DNA of 64,000 bases from UBA952 sp042094515 (GCA_042094515.1 JBELDA010000003.1:1-64000), one strand, 5' to 3'; counted from the stretch's first letter, positions 1-9,055 are shown. Translations and numbers: made by a program. The notes: generated from the sequence alone by a model not told the origin.

Positions 1-737
1 ACGGCTTGACGCACCGATAAATTACCCCAAGCCAAGTAAGGCGATATTCTTCCACAAGATTTGCGGCTCTCTTTCGGTTTGGAAATATGACGGCTGTAGT
101 TCGAACCACGTCCTTCACAAAAGGAACTTATATAACGCATGGCATAACTTTCTCCAGCCCTCTGAAACGATTCAGGATAATTTTGCAGTGACTTTAGAAG
201 TTTTTCTGGTAAGTCAAAGGGAAAGCTTTTTTCAAGAGCTTCGTTCTGCGAGTACACATTCAATATCAGAGGAGAATTTACAGCAGCAAACCAATTTTTG
301 TCCCAATTGACTCTATTTTTAATACCTCGAATAATTCCATCACGTTGAAATTCTGTCCATTTAATGCCTTTTCTTTTAAATAAGGAAGAAATATTTTTGT
401 CGCGATCCCAAGTCATTTTTACACCGCTTTCCTGATAGGAATATACATTTTGGATGTCAAATTTTTCTATTAAGAAATTAAAAACCTCTATCGCCTCTCC
501 ATGCAGAAGACACACCTTTCTGTTAAAGGCCTTCAAAACCCTATTCATCTCCACAATAGAATGATATACAAACTGTAAATGTCGTAAAGAGCAATCCTGA
601 TATGCCATGGCTGATGGCTCCATAATATAAATAGGCAGGTAATTGCATTTTAAATCATGTTCAGCCTCAAAAAAAGGAAGGTGATCCTGCAAGCGCAGGT
701 CCCTCTTTAGCCAAACAATATTCAATGCTTCTTTCAC
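1..737 (-). CDS. Cryptochrome/DNA photolyase family protein (3' end cut by window edge)
   Basis: About 245 N-terminal residues of a light-dependent flavoprotein DNA-repair enzyme of the photolyase/cryptochrome family. The opening VWLKRDLRLQDHLPF is the typical first strand and loop of the antenna-binding alpha/beta domain. Near the window edge the FAD-binding helical domain begins with GRISPYLAWGNLSVRQ, as in class I photolyases. The start is taken as GTG at 737, overlapping the stop of the upstream gene in a GTGA arrangement; no ATG lies in a suitable place. The two genes are almost certainly co-transcribed and translationally coupled. Whether it repairs CPD or 6-4 lesions or is a cryptochrome cannot be told from this part. 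Confidence 0.88.
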   Translation of the reverse strand, partial: MKEALNIVWLKRDLRLQDHLPFFEAEHDLKCNYLPIYIMEPSAMAYQDCSLRHLQFVYHSIVEMNRVLKAFNRKVCLLHGEAIEVFNFLIEKFDIQNVYSYQESGVKMTWDRDKNISSLFKRKGIKWTEFQRDGIIRGIKNRVNWDKNWFAAVNSPLILNVYSQNEALEKSFPFDLPEKLLKSLQNYPESFQRAGESYAMRYISSFCEGRGSNYSRHISKPKESRKSCGRISPYLAWGNLSVRQA

Positions 738-1852
738 TTGACAAGCTCCTTTTTTGCTTTGTTCCAAAACTTAAAGAACCCCGGGAAATAGCCTTTAACG
801 GAAGTCATCCAATCTCGATTCTCTTGAACACCATGGTAATGGGTATTTAGGGGATGTTCTTTGAAGACAATTTCTGAATCTTTTAGCTGTGTTTGAAGTG
901 AGGTAAAGGACCCAACAAAAATCTTAATACCCTTGATATTAGCAGAAAGTCCAACTGCAAAGTCCATACACTTTTGACTGATTGGATAACGCTCAAAAAC
1001 AGCAGGCTCAATTAATAAAATACGTTGTACATCTTCTCCTTCATACCATAATGGGTCAAGATTATAATAATTGTAAACCAAAGTTTTCTTCTCTTCTAGG
1101 TCTACAGGTGAAATGGACTCAGGGTAATTGATTTCGCTTATACTATTTTTACTTTGCAGTAACTCAGCAGGGACTTCTAGATTGTTAAATGCCTCATAAG
1201 GAACATCCAAAAAAGTATTGCGCTGAGCACTGTTGAAGTACTTATTGATGTTCTCTTGATTCGCCACATATTTTCGATTGGAAAACGTACCGGCAACCCA
1301 TTGCCAGCTCAGATGATTGCTTGCCAAATCACCATCAAGAAGGTGTGCATACATCCACATGGCTGGTGCCCTCCAGTGGTACTTCCCGATATTACAACAT
1401 ATTGCTGAAATATACATACGCATATGGTTGTGCAAATAGCCCGTTTTATAAAACATTTCTATGGCTTCATCAATGGCTTCAATCCCTGTATTTGCCTCAA
1501 CAATTGCAGCGGGTACACCTGAATGCAAAACCGCTTTTTGCTCAAAATTAAGGTCTGACTCAATCTGACTTTGCTTTTCCACCCATACCTGCTGCCAATA
1601 ATCCCTCCACGCCAATTCTTGAATTAGTTTTTCAATTGGCTTCCATTCCAAATCCAAGGACTTGATATGCTCGAAAATAGATTTTGTAGAAATTACACCA
1701 CGAGAAATATAAGGCCCCAATAAGGTCAATGCTCCATTCTCAAAATTACGCGTTGATCCATATTTAATCGGTTCAATTTCCTGAATTCGATCTTTAATCG
1801 AGTTCCAATCGGTAGGAAAATCATATTGTTGATGAGTTGTAAGGGTGCTCAT
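734..1852 (-). CDS. Photolyase-like FAD-binding domain protein with apparently reversed domain order
   Basis: This 372-residue protein carries the photolyase FAD-binding helical domain at its N-terminus. Signatures are WRDYW (82-86), GYLHNHMRM (138-146), and a GDLASNH...WQWVAG...YVANQENINKY stretch at about 174-205. It has no Rossmann antenna domain in front. Instead, residues from about 275 (RILLIEP...) to the end look like a separate alpha/beta domain. It lies immediately upstream of the photolyase gene with a 4-base overlap, so a shared role in light-dependent repair or light sensing is inferred. No FeS cysteines of the PhrB/CryB type were seen. A TAAAGGTAT leader precedes the ATG and is repeated exactly before the gene starting at 3868. 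Confidence 0.8.
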   Translation of the reverse strand: MSTLTTHQQYDFPTDWNSIKDRIQEIEPIKYGSTRNFENGALTLLGPYISRGVISTKSIFEHIKSLDLEWKPIEKLIQELAWRDYWQQVWVEKQSQIESDLNFEQKAVLHSGVPAAIVEANTGIEAIDEAIEMFYKTGYLHNHMRMYISAICCNIGKYHWRAPAMWMYAHLLDGDLASNHLSWQWVAGTFSNRKYVANQENINKYFNSAQRNTFLDVPYEAFNNLEVPAELLQSKNSISEINYPESISPVDLEEKKTLVYNYYNLDPLWYEGEDVQRILLIEPAVFERYPISQKCMDFAVGLSANIKGIKIFVGSFTSLQTQLKDSEIVFKEHPLNTHYHGVQENRDWMTSVKGYFPGFFKFWNKAKKELVK

Positions 1853-1898
1853 ATACCTTTACAACAAACAAATCTGACTTTTGATTAATGTTGTCCTA

Positions 1899-2618
1899 TT
1901 ATTTCCTTCCAAATGAATAATAAACTCCTGTATTCAATCCAAAACTGAAAAATCTTTGTTGAATCGGAGCATCTACAGCAGTAGATAAGGAGGTCCTATA
2001 AGTAGGTTCAAATCTTAAAGACCATGAATCATTCAAATTAACATCTAAACCAATACTAGAATGAAATATAAAATGAATTGGTTCAAAATTAAATGGATTA
2101 TCATAATAAGAGGATGAAGTTGAAAAACTTGTTCCATCATCATAATCTATGCGACTTAAAAATCGATAGGATAGAAAAAAATGAGTGCTCAATCCAGGTG
2201 ATATGAATAAGCTGAAACGTTCATTTAAATTGATTGAATAAGCCAACTTTAAAGGAATGGCAAGATAGTCGTGATACGTGACAAAATTGTTTTCAATGGA
2301 ATACATTCCACTCGCACTTATAATTTCAATATCCTCAATCTTATCCCCGAACCTTGAATATTGTAGACCTGCCTCTATGAAGATTCCTTTTCTAAATTTA
2401 TGATAAAAAGAAAAACCACCATGAAACCCAAAGATTGGCTTTTCCACTTCTTCTCTGGAGTCAACTATCCATTGTACATCTTCGGTATTTTTCAAAATTC
2501 GATATGCATAATCCGTTGAAAAATTCATTCCCAAAAAGGTCTTTGATCGATCATTTTGAGCCCACAAAGAATTGACAATTAAAAAAAATCCGATTAAAAT
2601 TTTACAACTATTTCGCAT
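1899..2618 (-). CDS. Outer-membrane beta-barrel protein, putative
   Basis: 239 residues. A signal peptide ends at about residue 20 (LWAQ). The rest is a run of alternating amphipathic strands with aromatic girdles, such as FIEAGLQYSRFG and FGLNTGVYYSFGRK at the C-terminus, as in small 8-stranded outer-membrane barrels (PorT/OmpW-like fold). It lies 11 bases downstream of the lipoprotein gene at 2630-3868, so the two are probably co-transcribed. No specific function can be assigned. Confidence 0.6.
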   Translation of the reverse strand: MRNSCKILIGFFLIVNSLWAQNDRSKTFLGMNFSTDYAYRILKNTEDVQWIVDSREEVEKPIFGFHGGFSFYHKFRKGIFIEAGLQYSRFGDKIEDIEIISASGMYSIENNFVTYHDYLAIPLKLAYSINLNERFSLFISPGLSTHFFLSYRFLSRIDYDDGTSFSTSSSYYDNPFNFEPIHFIFHSSIGLDVNLNDSWSLRFEPTYRTSLSTAVDAPIQQRFFSFGLNTGVYYSFGRK

Positions 2619-2629
2619 TGATTTCTATC

Positions 2630-3868
2630 TTAAAATGGTGCAATCTTTAAAAATCCAAAAGAACCATTATCTACAGCAACAATAGCTCCGCCGTCTGCAG
2701 TTAAATCAATATCTTCTCCGGCCCAATCACCACCCTCAGCGTCGCCATAGGTCTTTTGCCATTGAACATTCCCATTTCCATCATATTTCACCAAATAAAC
2801 ATGCCATGTATTGGAATCATCTCCATCATTTCCACAGCGTTTGTTATAAGTGCCATACTCGTCTCCTGTACCTGCAACGATAATACACCCTCCGTCATTA
2901 GTTCCCTTTATACCCCATACCTCATCGTGAATGTACTTGGGATCAAACCCTCTTGGGTTTCCTCTTTTGACTTCCCAAAGTTGATTACCCGCTTCGTCTA
3001 TTTTCATGGTGTACGTGTCCCAGTTTTCCGTTCCTGAAAGCGTATGGCCTGTCACCAACACATTTCCATCCGATGAAATATCCATACCAAAACAATGATC
3101 TAAATTCGACCCTCCAAATGTCTTACTCCAATTTATATTTCCACTTGACCCCATTTTAATTAAGGCATAATCATTTGCCCCTTCGGTCAATCCAGAAATC
3201 ATAAAGTCATTCCCAAGCAATTTAATTCGATAGGCATGTGCCATTTGATTTTCAAGATTCAATTGACTTGTGATATTTCCTTCTAAATCCATAAAAGTGA
3301 TATATCCTTGACCTTCGGTAAAAAAAGTATTCAAATTATCTTCGGCTTGAATATAACCCACAGCAATAATTTGATTTTGAGAAACAACCAAATGCTCAAA
3401 AGCATCACTTCCTCCATTGTCATGAGTCTTTTCGAATATGATACTTCCATCCGTTTTATTGAGTTTTATGATCGTGCTGTTTTCATTCAAGGAGCCACAG
3501 ATTAGATAACCATCCTCGCTCTCATAAGCTGAGTTTCCTAAATTATGACCTGTACCTCCTGAAAATTCTTTTTTCCATAACAGCGCACCGTTTTGATCTG
3601 TTTTTACAATTAGGAGCTTGGCAGAATTGGGAATAAATCCGGTTTCACCGACCTGTAGATAACCTCCATCCGAGCAGCTTAGAATAAAATGTCCATGAGA
3701 TTCCTCTTCCGTCCCATTAAATGAAGAAAACCATTCACATTTAGGAGCATCAGGATAATCCTCAACCATACAATTGTTGTTTACTTTTCTACAGCTTGAG
3801 AAAAGAATTACCACAAATAATATAAATAAATGGGGCTTGATCTGTCTAACTATGTTTCCAACTCTCAT
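2630..3868 (-). CDS. Surface lipoprotein with beta-propeller-like repeats
   Basis: 412 residues. An N-terminal hydrophobic segment ends in a lipobox (LFSSC, about residue 26), so it is an exported lipoprotein. The mature part has repeats of roughly 50 residues of the type DGGYLxxGxT...IVKTDxNGxLLWxKxFGG, characteristic of beta-propeller proteins common in Bacteroidota. There is no T9SS sorting domain at the C-terminus. It is probably in an operon with the barrel protein at 1899-2618. Function unknown; a binding or structural role at the cell surface is inferred. The sequence TAAAGGTATATG at its start is identical to that of the gene beginning at 1852. Confidence 0.6.
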   Translation of the reverse strand: MRVGNIVRQIKPHLFILFVVILFSSCRKVNNNCMVEDYPDAPKCEWFSSFNGTEEESHGHFILSCSDGGYLQVGETGFIPNSAKLLIVKTDQNGALLWKKEFSGGTGHNLGNSAYESEDGYLICGSLNENSTIIKLNKTDGSIIFEKTHDNGGSDAFEHLVVSQNQIIAVGYIQAEDNLNTFFTEGQGYITFMDLEGNITSQLNLENQMAHAYRIKLLGNDFMISGLTEGANDYALIKMGSSGNINWSKTFGGSNLDHCFGMDISSDGNVLVTGHTLSGTENWDTYTMKIDEAGNQLWEVKRGNPRGFDPKYIHDEVWGIKGTNDGGCIIVAGTGDEYGTYNKRCGNDGDDSNTWHVYLVKYDGNGNVQWQKTYGDAEGGDWAGEDIDLTADGGAIVAVDNGSFGFLKIAPF

Positions 3869-3904
3869 ATACCTTTAACGACAATACATCCAACATATTA
3901 CATA

Positions 3905-4777
3905 TTAAGGTAATTCATAATCTTCTAGTTCACCGAGTGCATTTACATTAGCTCCGTTGAGTGCAATTAATCTAAAACTCACAGAAGAATCTTCATGAAC
4001 ATCAACAATGATAAAATTATCTCTAATTCCTCCCCCCATTCCACTTGCGATTAAGGTAATGTTGTCATATCTATGATACATAAACTCACTTCCAGTACTA
4101 AAAGCCCCAACATCACCCGCAAACATATAGGTACGATTAGACAAATTGTTAAATAAAGGCTCTACCTCTCCCCAGAAATTGATTTGATTCGCTCTTCCTT
4201 CATGAGAATTCAATGACACCTTTTTATAAATATTATTATTCTCCCACCACAATAGCTGATGAAAAAACACAAAAATATTGTTTACTCCTGAAGCTTCGTT
4301 CTTTAAAACATCCTGTAGAAACTTTAATTGCTTGCCTGAAATATTCCAATCGTCTAAATTGGGGTCTAAAACGATTACGAGATCAGAATTATGATGAAAG
4401 CTATAGAAAGTTTTACCGTAACGAGACTCATATAGCTTTCTGCCTTTCATGTCGTGGTTTCCCACAGCAAAATAGACAGGCATCCCAAGAGTCTTTATAT
4501 CTACATCAATTTCATCCCAATTTTTTACAGTTCCAAATGGGACAATATCTCCTGTAAAAACGCCAAAATCGAGGTGCTTATCATTTTTAATAAAATCGAA
4601 CTTGTTTTTGAATGGGGGATGAACCCCTTCATTATCAATTCCTGGAGCTCCATATGTATGACCCGCAATGAAAAAAGAATATTCAATAGGACTTTTCTCA
4701 ATATTCCCCTTGTCCTCATCACTACATGAAACGATAGATAAACCCAAAAAGAATACAACGTATTTAATAAACCTCAT
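3905..4777 (-). CDS. Metallophosphoesterase-like lipoprotein (divergent metal motifs)
   Basis: 290 residues with a lipoprotein signal (SIVSC, residue 18). The calcineurin-like phosphoesterase fold is indicated by FTGDIVPFG, FAVGNHDMKG and FFHQLLWW, matching motifs II, III and IV. Motif I, normally DxH, reads AGHTYG, and motif V, normally GHxH, reads FAGDVGAF, so two metal-ligand motifs are altered. Similar AGHxYG/GDVG proteins occur, as I recall, in surface polysaccharide loci. The substrate is unknown and catalytic competence is uncertain. Confidence 0.65.
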   Translation of the reverse strand: MRFIKYVVFFLGLSIVSCSDEDKGNIEKSPIEYSFFIAGHTYGAPGIDNEGVHPPFKNKFDFIKNDKHLDFGVFTGDIVPFGTVKNWDEIDVDIKTLGMPVYFAVGNHDMKGRKLYESRYGKTFYSFHHNSDLVIVLDPNLDDWNISGKQLKFLQDVLKNEASGVNNIFVFFHQLLWWENNNIYKKVSLNSHEGRANQINFWGEVEPLFNNLSNRTYMFAGDVGAFSTGSEFMYHRYDNITLIASGMGGGIRDNFIIVDVHEDSSVSFRLIALNGANVNALGELEDYELP

Positions 4778-4812
4778 TTGGTCGAGTATTAGAAAACGCT
4801 TATGTCTAGGAA

Positions 4813-5451
4813 TTATACGTAACCCTTATCCTTGGCCCAGCTACTTAATTGAGCTGAATTTGGCATTTCCAATTTCTTAAGGATATTGTGACGGTGTGTT
4901 TCAACCGTTCTATGCGAAATAAACAACTTTTCAGCTATCTCTTTCGAGGTAAGGCCTTGAGCAATATGTTTCACGATTTCAATTTCTTTCATCGTTAACT
5001 CCTTTTTGGCTTCAGCCGGATTCACATTCAATAAAGAAGTAAAATAACGGTCCTTAATATCTGCAGCAATAAATGTTTCACCATTATATACAGCATGAAT
5101 CGCTTCTATTAACTCACTTTTTGAAGTGTTTTTTGTCAAATATCCCTTAGCGCCAATGGATAAAAACTTTTTGACATATGTGATGTCATCATGCAATGAC
5201 AACCCAATTACTCTCGTTTTAGGAAGACTATTATTAATCTTTTCTGTTGCATCAAATCCGCTACCTGCACCCAAGTTAATATCCATTAATACAATTTCGG
5301 GCTTATGTTGTAATGACATGTCGTAAGCATCATCCACATTGTCTGCAGTACCCACCACTTGAATATCTGGAGCATCTTTTAACAGTGAAGACCATGCTTC
5401 GCTGATAAGCTTGTGATCATCTACAATCAGAACTTTAATATTGGCATCCAT
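4813..5451 (-). CDS. NarL/LuxR-family response regulator
   Basis: 212 residues. A receiver domain occupies about 1-125, with acidic pair D11-D12, phosphoacceptor D57 (LMDINL), S85 and K107. The C-terminal LuxR-type helix-turn-helix is at about 148-210 (LTMKEIEIVKHIAQGLTSKEIAEKLFISHRTVETHR). It is a DNA-binding regulator activated by phosphorylation. No histidine kinase is adjacent, so it is an orphan here. It follows atpG by 20 bases on the same strand, so readthrough from the ATP synthase operon is possible. Its targets are unknown. Confidence 0.93.
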   Translation of the reverse strand: MDANIKVLIVDDHKLISEAWSSLLKDAPDIQVVGTADNVDDAYDMSLQHKPEIVLMDINLGAGSGFDATEKINNSLPKTRVIGLSLHDDITYVKKFLSIGAKGYLTKNTSKSELIEAIHAVYNGETFIAADIKDRYFTSLLNVNPAEAKKELTMKEIEIVKHIAQGLTSKEIAEKLFISHRTVETHRHNILKKLEMPNSAQLSSWAKDKGYV

Positions 5452-5471
5452 AGAAGAGTTTTTTTACTAAT

Positions 5472-6347
5472 TTAAGCATTCAAAGCTTCCGCACCACCAA
5501 CAATCTCTAAAATTTCATTGGTAATAGCCGCTTGTCTTGCTTTATTATAGCTCAGCTTCAGTGTTTTTTGCAGCTCATTCGCATTATCTGTGGCTTTATG
5601 CATGGCTGTCATTCTTGCTCCATGTTCTGCAGCATTTGAATCTAAAATTGCCTTAAATAGCTGTATTTTTAGAGACTTTGGAATTAAATCCTCAACGATT
5701 TGTTCTTTTGAAGGCTCAAAAATATAGTCCCCAGACTGAGCTGAACCTTCTGCTTCTGGAGTTTGAACTGGTAAAAACTGTTCTGTTTCAACCACCTGAG
5801 TAGCAGCATTCACAAAACGGTTATATACAACACATATTTTAGAGAATTCACCTGTTTTATATAAACGCATCAACTCTCCTCCGATTTCCGATATATTATC
5901 AAAAGTCAAATCTGCATAAACATCTTCTCTAGATTGAAGATATTCATTTGTATAATAGTAATCAGTTCTCTTAATTACATCTCGTATTTTTTTACCTAAG
6001 CATAAAACATGAACATCATCTCCACTGTTATCAGTTGCAACTAATTCATTGACTTTCTTAATCACGTTGTTGTTGAATCCACCGCACAAACCTCGATTAG
6101 AAGTAACTCCAACTACCAGCACTTTTCCTCCTTCACGAACTTCCGAATAAGCATTGTCAGAAAGATCAAGTGTCGCACTAAGGTTTGTAAGAATCTCTTT
6201 CAGCTTAGAAGCATAAGGCCTCATTTGAGTAATGGCATCCTGCGCTCTTTTGAGCTTTGCAGCAGAAACCATCTTCATTGCAGAAGTGATCTGCATTGTC
6301 GATCCAACAGATGAAATTCGATTTCTTATTTCTTTTAAGTTCGCCAT
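5472..6347 (-). CDS. atpG: ATP synthase F1 subunit gamma
   Basis: 291 residues. This is the central stalk subunit that couples rotation of the c-ring to catalysis in the alpha/beta hexamer. Recognised by the N-terminal helix MANLKEIRNRISSVGSTMQITSAMKMV, the GLCGGFN segment, and the C-terminal coiled-coil helix with ARQAAITNEILEIVGGAEAL. Length is normal for the family. It is the last gene of the atpBEFHAG cluster, 28 bases after atpA. The atpD and atpC genes do not follow it and must lie elsewhere, as is common in Bacteroidota. Confidence 0.98.
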   Translation of the reverse strand: MANLKEIRNRISSVGSTMQITSAMKMVSAAKLKRAQDAITQMRPYASKLKEILTNLSATLDLSDNAYSEVREGGKVLVVGVTSNRGLCGGFNNNVIKKVNELVATDNSGDDVHVLCLGKKIRDVIKRTDYYYTNEYLQSREDVYADLTFDNISEIGGELMRLYKTGEFSKICVVYNRFVNAATQVVETEQFLPVQTPEAEGSAQSGDYIFEPSKEQIVEDLIPKSLKIQLFKAILDSNAAEHGARMTAMHKATDNANELQKTLKLSYNKARQAAITNEILEIVGGAEALNA

Positions 6348-6375
6348 AAACTATACTATTTCCAAAACAGTTTTC

Positions 6376-7950
6376 TTAATATTTACTCGCTATCTCTTTA
6401 GCTACTTTTTCAAGTACAGAAGTGTTTTCGTCTGTATATTTACCAGCCTTTAATGACGCCATTACATCTGCATGTTTAGCCTCTAAGAAATCCAAATATT
6501 CATTTTCGAATTCCTTTACTTTATTAATCGGCACATTTTGAATTAATCCTTTCGTACCTACATAAATAATAGCGACTTGTCTTTCTACAGTAAATGGGTC
6601 TCCCTCACGCTGCTTCAAGATCTCAACATTCCGAGCACCTTTGTCTAATACAGATTTAGTAGCTGCATCAAGATCAGAACCAAACTTGGCAAAAGCTTCA
6701 AGCTCTCTATACTGAGCCTGATCAAGTTTCAAAGTACCTGCAACTTTCTTCATCGATTTAATCTGCGCAGATCCACCAACTCGCGATACTGAAATACCTA
6801 CGTTAATTGCTGGACGAATTCCAGAGTTAAACAAATCTGACTCCAAGAAAATCTGACCATCAGTAATAGAAATTACATTGGTTGGAATATATGCAGATAC
6901 ATCACCCGCTTGAGTTTCAATAATAGGAAGTGCTGTCAATGAGCCCCCACCTTTAACTTTTGATTTTAACGACTCAGGAAGGTCATTCATTTTCTTTGCA
7001 ATATTGTCATCAGCGATAACTTTAGCTGCTCTCTCCAATAATCTAGAGTGAAGGTAAAATACATCTCCTGGGTATGCTTCACGGCCTGGAGGTCTTCTCA
7101 AAAGAAGTGAAACTTCACGATATGCAACCGCTTGTTTTGATAAATCATCATATATAATCAAAGCTGGTCTTCCAGTATCTCTAAAATACTCTCCAATTGC
7201 AGCACCCGTCATAGGCGCATAAAACTGCATTGGTGCAGCATCAGAAGCGTTTGAAGCAACAACAGTTGTATAGGCCATTGCACCTGCATCTTCTAGCTTT
7301 TTAACAATACCAGCAACTGTTGATCCTTTTTGACCAATAGCTACATAGATACAGTAAACAGGCTCCCCTCTATCATAAAATTCTCTTTGATTGATAATTG
7401 TATCAATCGCAACAGTAGTTTTACCCGTTTGACGGTCACCGATTATCAACTCTCTTTGACCTCTTCCAATTGGAATCATAGAATCAACTGCTTTAATTCC
7501 TGTTTGAAGTGGTTCGTTCACTGGTTGTCTAAAAATTACACCTGGTGCTTTTCTTTCAATGGGCATATTGTGTAATTCTCCTTGTATAGGACCTTTTCCA
7601 TCAATAGGCATACCTAGTGTGTCAACTACACGACCTACCATGCCTTCACCTACTTCTACAGAAGCAATTTTTCCAAGTCTTCTAACGGTATCACCTTCTT
7701 TAATACTTGAAGATTTACCAAGTAATACAGCACCTACATTGTCTTCTTCAAGATTCAATGCGATTCCTTGCATTCCACCGTCAAACTCGATCAATTCACC
7801 GTATTGAACTCCAGTAAGTCCATAAATACGAGCAATACCATCTCCAACTTGAAGTACTGTTCCAACTTCTTGCAATTCTGCTTCAGACCTAAATCCTGAG
7901 AGCTGCTCTCTCAAAATTGCTGAAACTTCTGCTGGTTTAATATCTGCCAT
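6376..7950 (-). CDS. atpA: ATP synthase F1 subunit alpha
   Basis: 524 residues. This is the non-catalytic nucleotide-binding subunit of F1. Visible motifs are the Walker A loop GDRQTGKT near residue 170, YVAIGQKGSTVA, the LIIYDDLSKQAVAYR Walker B region, and RRPPGREAYPGDVFYLHSRLLERA. The N-terminal PAEVSAILREQL helix binds the delta subunit. Length and order fit the family. It lies 18 bases after atpH and 28 bases before atpG. Confidence 0.99.
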   Translation of the reverse strand: MADIKPAEVSAILREQLSGFRSEAELQEVGTVLQVGDGIARIYGLTGVQYGELIEFDGGMQGIALNLEEDNVGAVLLGKSSSIKEGDTVRRLGKIASVEVGEGMVGRVVDTLGMPIDGKGPIQGELHNMPIERKAPGVIFRQPVNEPLQTGIKAVDSMIPIGRGQRELIIGDRQTGKTTVAIDTIINQREFYDRGEPVYCIYVAIGQKGSTVAGIVKKLEDAGAMAYTTVVASNASDAAPMQFYAPMTGAAIGEYFRDTGRPALIIYDDLSKQAVAYREVSLLLRRPPGREAYPGDVFYLHSRLLERAAKVIADDNIAKKMNDLPESLKSKVKGGGSLTALPIIETQAGDVSAYIPTNVISITDGQIFLESDLFNSGIRPAINVGISVSRVGGSAQIKSMKKVAGTLKLDQAQYRELEAFAKFGSDLDAATKSVLDKGARNVEILKQREGDPFTVERQVAIIYVGTKGLIQNVPINKVKEFENEYLDFLEAKHADVMASLKAGKYTDENTSVLEKVAKEIASKY

Positions 7951-7968
7951 TTTAATTTATTTTATTTT

Positions 7969-8502
7969 TTAATTAGCCAATTCTTGTTTCATTCTATTTA
8001 ACTGTGTCAAAACAGATGCATCAATTTGTTTGTCATCCATTTTAACAATGAATCCTCCAATTAAGGACTCATTAACATCTTCTGTAACTTCGAAATCTCC
8101 TTCTACGTGAGATTTCAATTTATTGAGTATCTGATTCAATGTTTCTTTCTCAAGCTTACGAGCACTCGTGATAGATACAGGAATGATTTGCTGATGCTTC
8201 TTTAATAAGTATAAATATGCTTCTGCAATCTCCACCAAAAGATATTCTCTCTTGTTTTTTGTAATTAAATCAATAAAAGAGCTTGTCAGACTTTCAAAAC
8301 CCACAAACAGCACTTTTAATATTTCAATTTTTTTATCTGATTTAATAACAGGAGAACTCAAAAATACTTTAAAGTCATGGGTCTCGTTCGCAGACTCCAC
8401 AATTCGCTTCATATCTGAAGATACCTCATTCAGATTAGAATTCTCTATAGATAATTCTAATAGAGCTTTTGCATATCGAATAGCTGACTTCGTAGATTTC
8501 AT
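7969..8502 (-). CDS. atpH: ATP synthase F1 subunit delta
   Basis: 177 residues. This peripheral-stalk subunit joins b to the top of F1. The OSCP/delta family is recognised from the N-terminal helix bundle (AIRYAKALLELSIE...) and the C-terminal VEGDFEVTEDVNESLIGGFIVKMDDKQIDASVLTQLNRMKQEL. Size is typical. It begins 2 bases after atpF ends, indicating tight coupling. Confidence 0.96.
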   Translation of the reverse strand: MKSTKSAIRYAKALLELSIENSNLNEVSSDMKRIVESANETHDFKVFLSSPVIKSDKKIEILKVLFVGFESLTSSFIDLITKNKREYLLVEIAEAYLYLLKKHQQIIPVSITSARKLEKETLNQILNKLKSHVEGDFEVTEDVNESLIGGFIVKMDDKQIDASVLTQLNRMKQELAN

Positions 8503-8504
8503 AA

Positions 8505-8999
8505 TTAATTCATATTAATATCAGATGCCAAATTGTTTGCTAATGCTTTTTGTTTTTCATCAGAAGACAATTCAGTTCTCACTACTTTTTCTGCAATCTC
8601 TAAAGATAACGCGGCGACATGTGTTTTCAATTCCGCCATAGCTGCAGCTTTTTCAGAACGAATTGAATCTTTAGCCGCATCTACAATTTTTTGAGCCTCA
8701 GCCTTCGACTTGTTCTTCGCATCATCAATCATTGCTGTTGCTGTTGATTTTGCATCTTTTAAGATTTCATCTCTTTCAATCTTGGCTTTTTTCAAGATTT
8801 GATCATTTTCAGCTTTTAAAGATTTCATTTCTTCTCTTGTCTTTTCAGCAAGTTCCAAAGCATCTGAAATACTTTTCTCTCTTTCATTAACAGCATTAAG
8901 AATAGGCTTCCATGCAAATTTTGCCAATAAAAAAAGTAAGGTACAGAAAACAATTCCTGTCCAAAACAACAATCCTAAATCTGGTGTTACTAAATCCAT
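8505..8999 (-). CDS. atpF: ATP synthase F0 subunit b
   Basis: 164 residues. One N-terminal transmembrane helix (about residues 8-27, LGLLFWTGIVFCTLLFLLAKFAW) is followed by a long charged coiled coil rich in K, E and A, the peripheral stalk. The family signature FAWKPILNAVNEREKSI is present. It follows atpE across a 66-base spacer that contains a terminator-like hairpin (9029-9055), so its expression may depend on readthrough. Confidence 0.97.
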   Translation of the reverse strand: MDLVTPDLGLLFWTGIVFCTLLFLLAKFAWKPILNAVNEREKSISDALELAEKTREEMKSLKAENDQILKKAKIERDEILKDAKSTATAMIDDAKNKSKAEAQKIVDAAKDSIRSEKAAAMAELKTHVAALSLEIAEKVVRTELSSDEKQKALANNLASDINMN

Positions 9000-9022
9000 T
9001 TTTTTTCTTTTTTAAAAACGTT

Positions 9023-9055
9023 AAAAAATCCGCCATTACCAACCGTAATAGCGGA
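9023..9055 (-). terminator. Intercistronic intrinsic terminator between atpE and atpF
   Basis: On the minus-strand RNA, bases 9055-9045 pair with 9039-9029 to give an 11-bp stem (UCCGCUAUUAC with GUAAUGGCGGA) that includes one U-G wobble, with a 5-base loop. Six U residues follow at once (9028-9023). The opposite strand would have an A-C mismatch at that pair, so the structure is selective for the atp transcript. Inferred to end a fraction of transcripts after atpBE, or to stabilise their 3' end. Confidence 0.7.

Noticed and set aside
7330..7807. Open frames on the plus strand inside atpA
   Set aside because: Short, without homology, and fully explained as the antisense shadow of a highly conserved gene.
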